A DNA stretch of 25,116 bases, from NCBI GenBank assembly GCA_965603095.1, contig CBFDBQ010000033.1, positions 1 to 25,116 of the forward strand, read 5' to 3'. Under the pieces are notes generated by a model. It did no database searches, was not told the DNA's origin, and worked only from the letters and a program-made list of their open reading frames with translations. Every line of letters begins with the position of its first letter. Within the stretch, counting starts at the first letter, position 1. This document shows, piece by piece, positions 22,082 through 25,116 of the stretch. The translations under genes were made by a program, and so were the position numbers. The stretch is from DAOVVL01 sp965603095. GTDB lineage: Bacteria; Pseudomonadota; Alphaproteobacteria; Rhodospirillales; Magnetovibrionaceae.

Positions 22082-23620
22082 ATGATAAAAAGGTTAGGAA
22101 ACGTAGGTAAAATAGCTAAGGTTCCTCGTGCCATCTCAAGGGTGGTTCCGGGAACAATTGGCAAGGCAGTTCCGCGCGCGCTAAAGAAGCGAAGTAGCTA
22201 TCTTTATTTTTGGCAAAAAAGATGGTTTTTCATTGCTCTTGCAGTTGGCTGGGGCCTTCTTTCTATGCCCGTACCAGATGGCCTAACCCAACAGGGAATG
22301 GTAATCCTGACCATGAGCGTGGTCGCCACCATACTGTTTGTTACCGAACCAGTTCCGCTTCCGACCGTTGCCCTGATGATTATTGTTGGGCAAGTATTTC
22401 TTTTGGGAATCGATTCCAAAGAAGTGGCTAAATCAATGATGAGCGATTCAGTTTTGTTCATTATGGGCTCGCTTATGTTGGCAGTTGCGGTGGTGAAACA
22501 AAAACTAGACACCCGAATTGCGTGGCTTTTGGTGCGCGTTACCGGAACCTCAACCGCACGTATAGCTTTTGGTATTTCGGTTGTTTCTGGTCTGCTTGCA
22601 TCATTTATTGGTGAACACACCGTTGCGGCAATGATGTTGCCAGTTGGTATTACAATTATTCAGCTTACATCGGATGACCCAAAAAAGGTTCGCAATTTGG
22701 CGGCTGTATTGTTGTTTTCAATTTCATACGGTTGCTCAGTTGCCGGTATTGGTACGCCATCGGGCGGGGCCAGAAATGCAATCATGATTGGCTACTGGAA
22801 AGAATTTTTCTACGACCCAACCAACCCTGATACATTTATATTTCTTATCGATTACGTGCATTGGATGATGTACGCATATCCAATGTTTTTAATTCAACTT
22901 CCTTTCGTTACCATGATTTTGCTGGTTACGTTCAAGCCTGAATATAAAGACCTTTCCCGCGCTATTGTTAAGCTACGCCACAAAGTAGAAGAGCAGGGCA
23001 AGATGAAAATAAGCGACTGGTCGGCAATAGTTATATTCTTCCTTACCTTGTTGGGTTGGATATTTGCTTCCAGTGATTATGGCATGGGAACAATCGCCAT
23101 AATGGGTGCGGTCGCCTTTTTGGTGGCGGGGCTTGTTAAATGGCCAGACGTTAATTCTGGCGTTAACTGGGGTGTTGTGTTGCTTTATGGCGCGGCCATT
23201 TCGCTGGGCCTGCAAATGATGGAAACAGGTGCGGCCATATGGATTGCTGAGCATTTCTTGGCGTTGCTGGCCCCCCTTGGTGCCGATAGTGGCATTGGTT
23301 TGTGGGCGGCTGTTTCAGCCCTAACAACGCTGGTTACCAATACAATGTCCAACGGTGCGGCCGTGGCGGTTTTGGGGCCAATTGTGCTTAAGCTTGCAGT
23401 TGCGGCAAACGAAAGCCCCATAGTTATGGGCTATATTACGGCCATTTCGTCAGCCTTTGCCTACCTTACGGTGGTGGGAACACCCGCCAGCACCATTGTT
23501 TATGCTTCGGGTTACCTTAAAACTACCGATTTTCTAAAAGTTGGGTGGAAAATGGCGGTTGTATCAACCATTTTAATGTTACTGGGGGCGACTGTTTATT
23601 GGCCCCTGATTGGTGTTTAA
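22082..23620 (+). CDS. DASS/SLC13-family sodium:anion symporter
   Basis: Encodes 512 residues with about 11-12 membrane segments. Signatures of the divalent anion:sodium symporter family are FVTEPVPLPTVALM near the start, a first SNT-like hairpin motif GIGTPSGGARNAI, a second NTMSNGAAVAVLGPI, and VVGTPASTIVYASG near the end. Substrates in the family are sulfate, C4-dicarboxylates, citrate and similar anions; sequence reading alone does not choose. The first 40 residues are a basic extension (many K and R, repeated VP..I segments) before the first helix, longer than usual. The gene following 26 bases later encodes a tandem universal stress protein, so the two are probably co-transcribed. A sulfate role would fit a sulfide oxidiser but is speculation. 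Confidence 0.88.
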   Translation: MIKRLGNVGKIAKVPRAISRVVPGTIGKAVPRALKKRSSYLYFWQKRWFFIALAVGWGLLSMPVPDGLTQQGMVILTMSVVATILFVTEPVPLPTVALMIIVGQVFLLGIDSKEVAKSMMSDSVLFIMGSLMLAVAVVKQKLDTRIAWLLVRVTGTSTARIAFGISVVSGLLASFIGEHTVAAMMLPVGITIIQLTSDDPKKVRNLAAVLLFSISYGCSVAGIGTPSGGARNAIMIGYWKEFFYDPTNPDTFIFLIDYVHWMMYAYPMFLIQLPFVTMILLVTFKPEYKDLSRAIVKLRHKVEEQGKMKISDWSAIVIFFLTLLGWIFASSDYGMGTIAIMGAVAFLVAGLVKWPDVNSGVNWGVVLLYGAAISLGLQMMETGAAIWIAEHFLALLAPLGADSGIGLWAAVSALTTLVTNTMSNGAAVAVLGPIVLKLAVAANESPIVMGYITAISSAFAYLTVVGTPASTIVYASGYLKTTDFLKVGWKMAVVSTILMLLGATVYWPLIGV

Positions 23621-23646
23621 TTTTAACAATCAGCTGGAGCTAGCCT

Positions 23647-24612
23647 ATGAATGACAAGAAAAGCACAAAGCAGGACGAGATTGACGAGAGTCGTTTCCGT
23701 ATTTTGGTGTGCATTGATGGCTCTGACGAATCTTATCGCGGCCTCAACTATGCGGCAAAATTAGGCGGTGGGATTGATGCCGATATTGTATTGCTTTACG
23801 TGCGCCCCATAGACCAAGGCCTTCGTTCCGGCGGGTTGCAGGTTGATGTTGCGCGTTCAAACTTGCTCGATTGGGGGATTGAACTTCCTGGAATTAAATA
23901 CCTTAAAAAAGGTCGCGACCTTTTAGTTGAAAAGGGCATTCTGGGCGAAGACTGGGAAGAGCAACATTTTCATTCAGATGTTTCCGGCACTACGTTGGGT
24001 GATAATAAAATTGATTATATTTCCAAAAACGGAAACAAGGTCGTGCTTAAATTAAAAGTTGCAACCGATATTGCATCGGGTGTTCTTGACCAATGGGAAA
24101 TTGGAAAATATGACCTAATAATAGTTGGTGCATCTAGCCGTTGGAAAGGCGGGTTCAAAAGTTTTTGGGACCCTGCAGTAGCAGAAAAAATTGTCGTTCA
24201 TGCGCCATGCTCGGTTATTATTGCGCGCGACCTTGAGGCAGGGAACGGGCATCTTATTTGCACCGATGGTTCCGAAGCGGCCATGCACACGGTGCGTTCT
24301 GATGCTTATTTGGCCAGCCGTTGTGAATGCCCCATATCGCTAATTTCCGTATCTCAAGATGTGGAAAGCAAACAAGAGGCAAAAGGCTATGTTGAAGCCG
24401 CGCGGGCAGAATTAAAAGGAATGGGCATTGATGTGGTTGATTCCATAATCAAGGTTGGTAACCCGGTAGATGAAATAATTGAAGCAGGCCCCGATTATTC
24501 TTTAATTGTTTTGGCAGATTCAGGAAAATCTGGTTTGGAACGGTTTTTCATGGGCTCGGTCGCGTTCAAGGTTATGGAAAACGCACACAATTCAGTAATG
24601 ATTGTTAGATAG
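23647..24612 (+). CDS. tandem universal stress protein (two UspA domains)
   Basis: Encodes 321 residues. Domain 1 (about 17-195) starts FRILVCIDGSDES and ends IVVHAPCSVIIARD. It is long, with an insertion around LDWGIELPGIKYLKKGRD, and its glycine motif (GASSRWKGGFKSFWD) lacks the usual G(S/T) pair. Domain 2 (about 200-321) has HLICTDGSEAAM, VGNPVDEIIE, and an intact nucleotide motif (SGKSGLERFFMGSVAFKVMENAHNSVMIVR read in pieces). One ATP-binding-competent half and one altered half suggests a sensor and not two equal sites. It is cytoplasmic. Co-transcription with the upstream symporter hints that it modulates the transporter, as Usp proteins do for some SLC carriers. Confidence 0.9.
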   Translation: MNDKKSTKQDEIDESRFRILVCIDGSDESYRGLNYAAKLGGGIDADIVLLYVRPIDQGLRSGGLQVDVARSNLLDWGIELPGIKYLKKGRDLLVEKGILGEDWEEQHFHSDVSGTTLGDNKIDYISKNGNKVVLKLKVATDIASGVLDQWEIGKYDLIIVGASSRWKGGFKSFWDPAVAEKIVVHAPCSVIIARDLEAGNGHLICTDGSEAAMHTVRSDAYLASRCECPISLISVSQDVESKQEAKGYVEAARAELKGMGIDVVDSIIKVGNPVDEIIEAGPDYSLIVLADSGKSGLERFFMGSVAFKVMENAHNSVMIVR

Positions 24613-24640
24613 AGTATATTGTTAAGTGCGCCATATTATA

Positions 24641-24749
24641 TAAGAGCGTGCATTCGCTTAGGCCACACGCTTGTGTGCTAGCGGCCAAGTCCACTGCAAA
24701 GCCCTTACTCAGCGTACAAGAGTACGCCGCTGCTACTGCAGCGCTCTTA
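24641..24749. repeat. 109-base hairpin-rich element bounded by inverted repeats
   Basis: Ends TAAGAGCG (24641-24648) and CGCTCTTA (24742-24749) are perfect inverted repeats, extendable with a gap to TGCA on each side. Inside are three hairpins with 4-base loops: CACAC-GCTT-GTGTG (24664-24677), extended by CGCT-T-AG/CTAGCG; GCGTAC-AAGA-GTACGC (24712-24727); GCTGC-TACT-GCAGC (24729-24742). G+C is higher than the flanks. No T run, so not a usual terminator, although it separates two convergent genes. Candidate miniature palindromic element or structured RNA. Confidence 0.6.
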
Positions 24750-24753
24750 AATA

Positions 24754-25116
24754 TCAAGTTATGGAATCTATTTCTTCGTTGCTTAAATTGCCGGGAACAA
24801 CGGTAATGGGAACGCGTAATTTGCCAGCAGCTTTTTCCATGAAATAGCTAATCAATGGGCCGGGGCCATCATCACCGGCGGCTGCACCAAGAACCAAAAG
24901 GGAAATGCTTTTTTCTTCATCAATAAGGCTTATTAGCTCTTCGACCATATTTCCTTCGCGTATATATACCGCAGGCATAAGTCCGGAACAGTCCTGCACA
25001 CCCTTTGAAACACCAGACATAAGGTCTTCTGCTTCTTGGCGGGCTTCTTCGCGCATTAAATCGCCAACCGACACCCAATGAGAAAATTCAGCAGGTTGAA
25101 TTACATAAACCAATGC
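24754..25116 (-). CDS. universal stress protein, C-terminal part (runs off the window)
   Basis: The frame is open to the right edge (codon 25116-25114 is GCA), so the start is outside the window and only the last 120 or so residues are seen. It begins ALVYVIQPAEFSHW, the second strand region of a UspA domain. EEARQEAEDLM is the following helix; REGNMVEELISLIDEE and LLVLGAAAGDDGPGPLISYFMEKAAGKLRVPITVVPG are the C-terminal Usp core, with a modified glycine motif. Such single-domain Usp proteins are common in Rhodospirillales. It faces the tandem Usp gene across the 109-base element and may be functionally related. Confidence 0.85.
   Translation of the reverse strand, partial: ALVYVIQPAEFSHWVSVGDLMREEARQEAEDLMSGVSKGVQDCSGLMPAVYIREGNMVEELISLIDEEKSISLLVLGAAAGDDGPGPLISYFMEKAAGKLRVPITVVPGNLSNEEIDSIT

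Noticed and set aside
1..25116. CRISPR arrays, insertion sequences, phage or toxin-antitoxin genes
   Set aside because: No regularly spaced repeats, transposase-like or phage-like proteins were seen on either strand.

Overview
This window looks like chromosomal DNA from a free-living, sulfide-oxidising, CO2-fixing alphaproteobacterium, probably from the Rhodospirillales side of the class. The grounds are a form II RuBisCO cluster with its own LysR regulator (CbbR), a flavocytochrome c sulfide dehydrogenase pair, a glnB-glnA operon behind a sigma-54-like promoter, and a tRNA-His that keeps G-1:C73, which the Rhizobiales/Rhodobacterales/Caulobacterales clade has lost. The DNA is moderately AT-rich, with intergenic regions more AT-rich than the genes. 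No IS element, phage gene or CRISPR array was seen.

Layout. 1-1640: a small membrane protein, a single-domain Aer-like PAS protein and a small lipoprotein, each followed by a hairpin terminator. 1656-3584 (minus): glnB-glnA with a structured leader and a -24/-12 promoter. 3845-4971: tRNA-His and, 51 bases on, a class I (proteobacterial) phosphoribulokinase with an unusual lysine-rich tail. 5056-5554 (minus): two small membrane proteins. 5670-7243: a broken membrane glycosyltransferase-like gene. 7306-8930 (minus): fccA-fccB. 9221-9856: a LuxR/NarL-type regulator whose receiver lacks the phospho-acceptor Asp.

10083-14142: a class II (cyanobacterial/plant-type) phosphoribulokinase, transketolase and class II fructose-bisphosphate aldolase, apparently one operon. 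14286-15284: an EamA-type transporter, convergent with cbbR (minus). cbbR is divergent from cbbM (form II RuBisCO), which is followed by a terminator and then the activase genes cbbQ and cbbO. A structured small-RNA candidate lies between cbbO and rpe (ribulose-5-phosphate epimerase). 22082-24612: a DASS/SLC13 anion symporter and a tandem universal stress protein, then a 109-base inverted-repeat element and a truncated second Usp gene (minus) at the window edge.

How the parts fit. Sulfide oxidation by FccAB would feed electrons to cytochromes. Phosphoribulokinase makes RuBP, CbbM fixes CO2, CbbQO reactivates RuBisCO, and transketolase, aldolase and epimerase regenerate pentose phosphates. GAPDH, PGK and FBPase are not in the window. 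The most notable points are two phosphoribulokinases of different classes, the lysine-rich tail on one of them, the unphosphorylatable-looking response regulator beside fcc, the orphan small-RNA candidate in the cbb region, and the hairpin-rich 109-base element near the right end. Assignments rest on reading motifs by eye; no database search was run.
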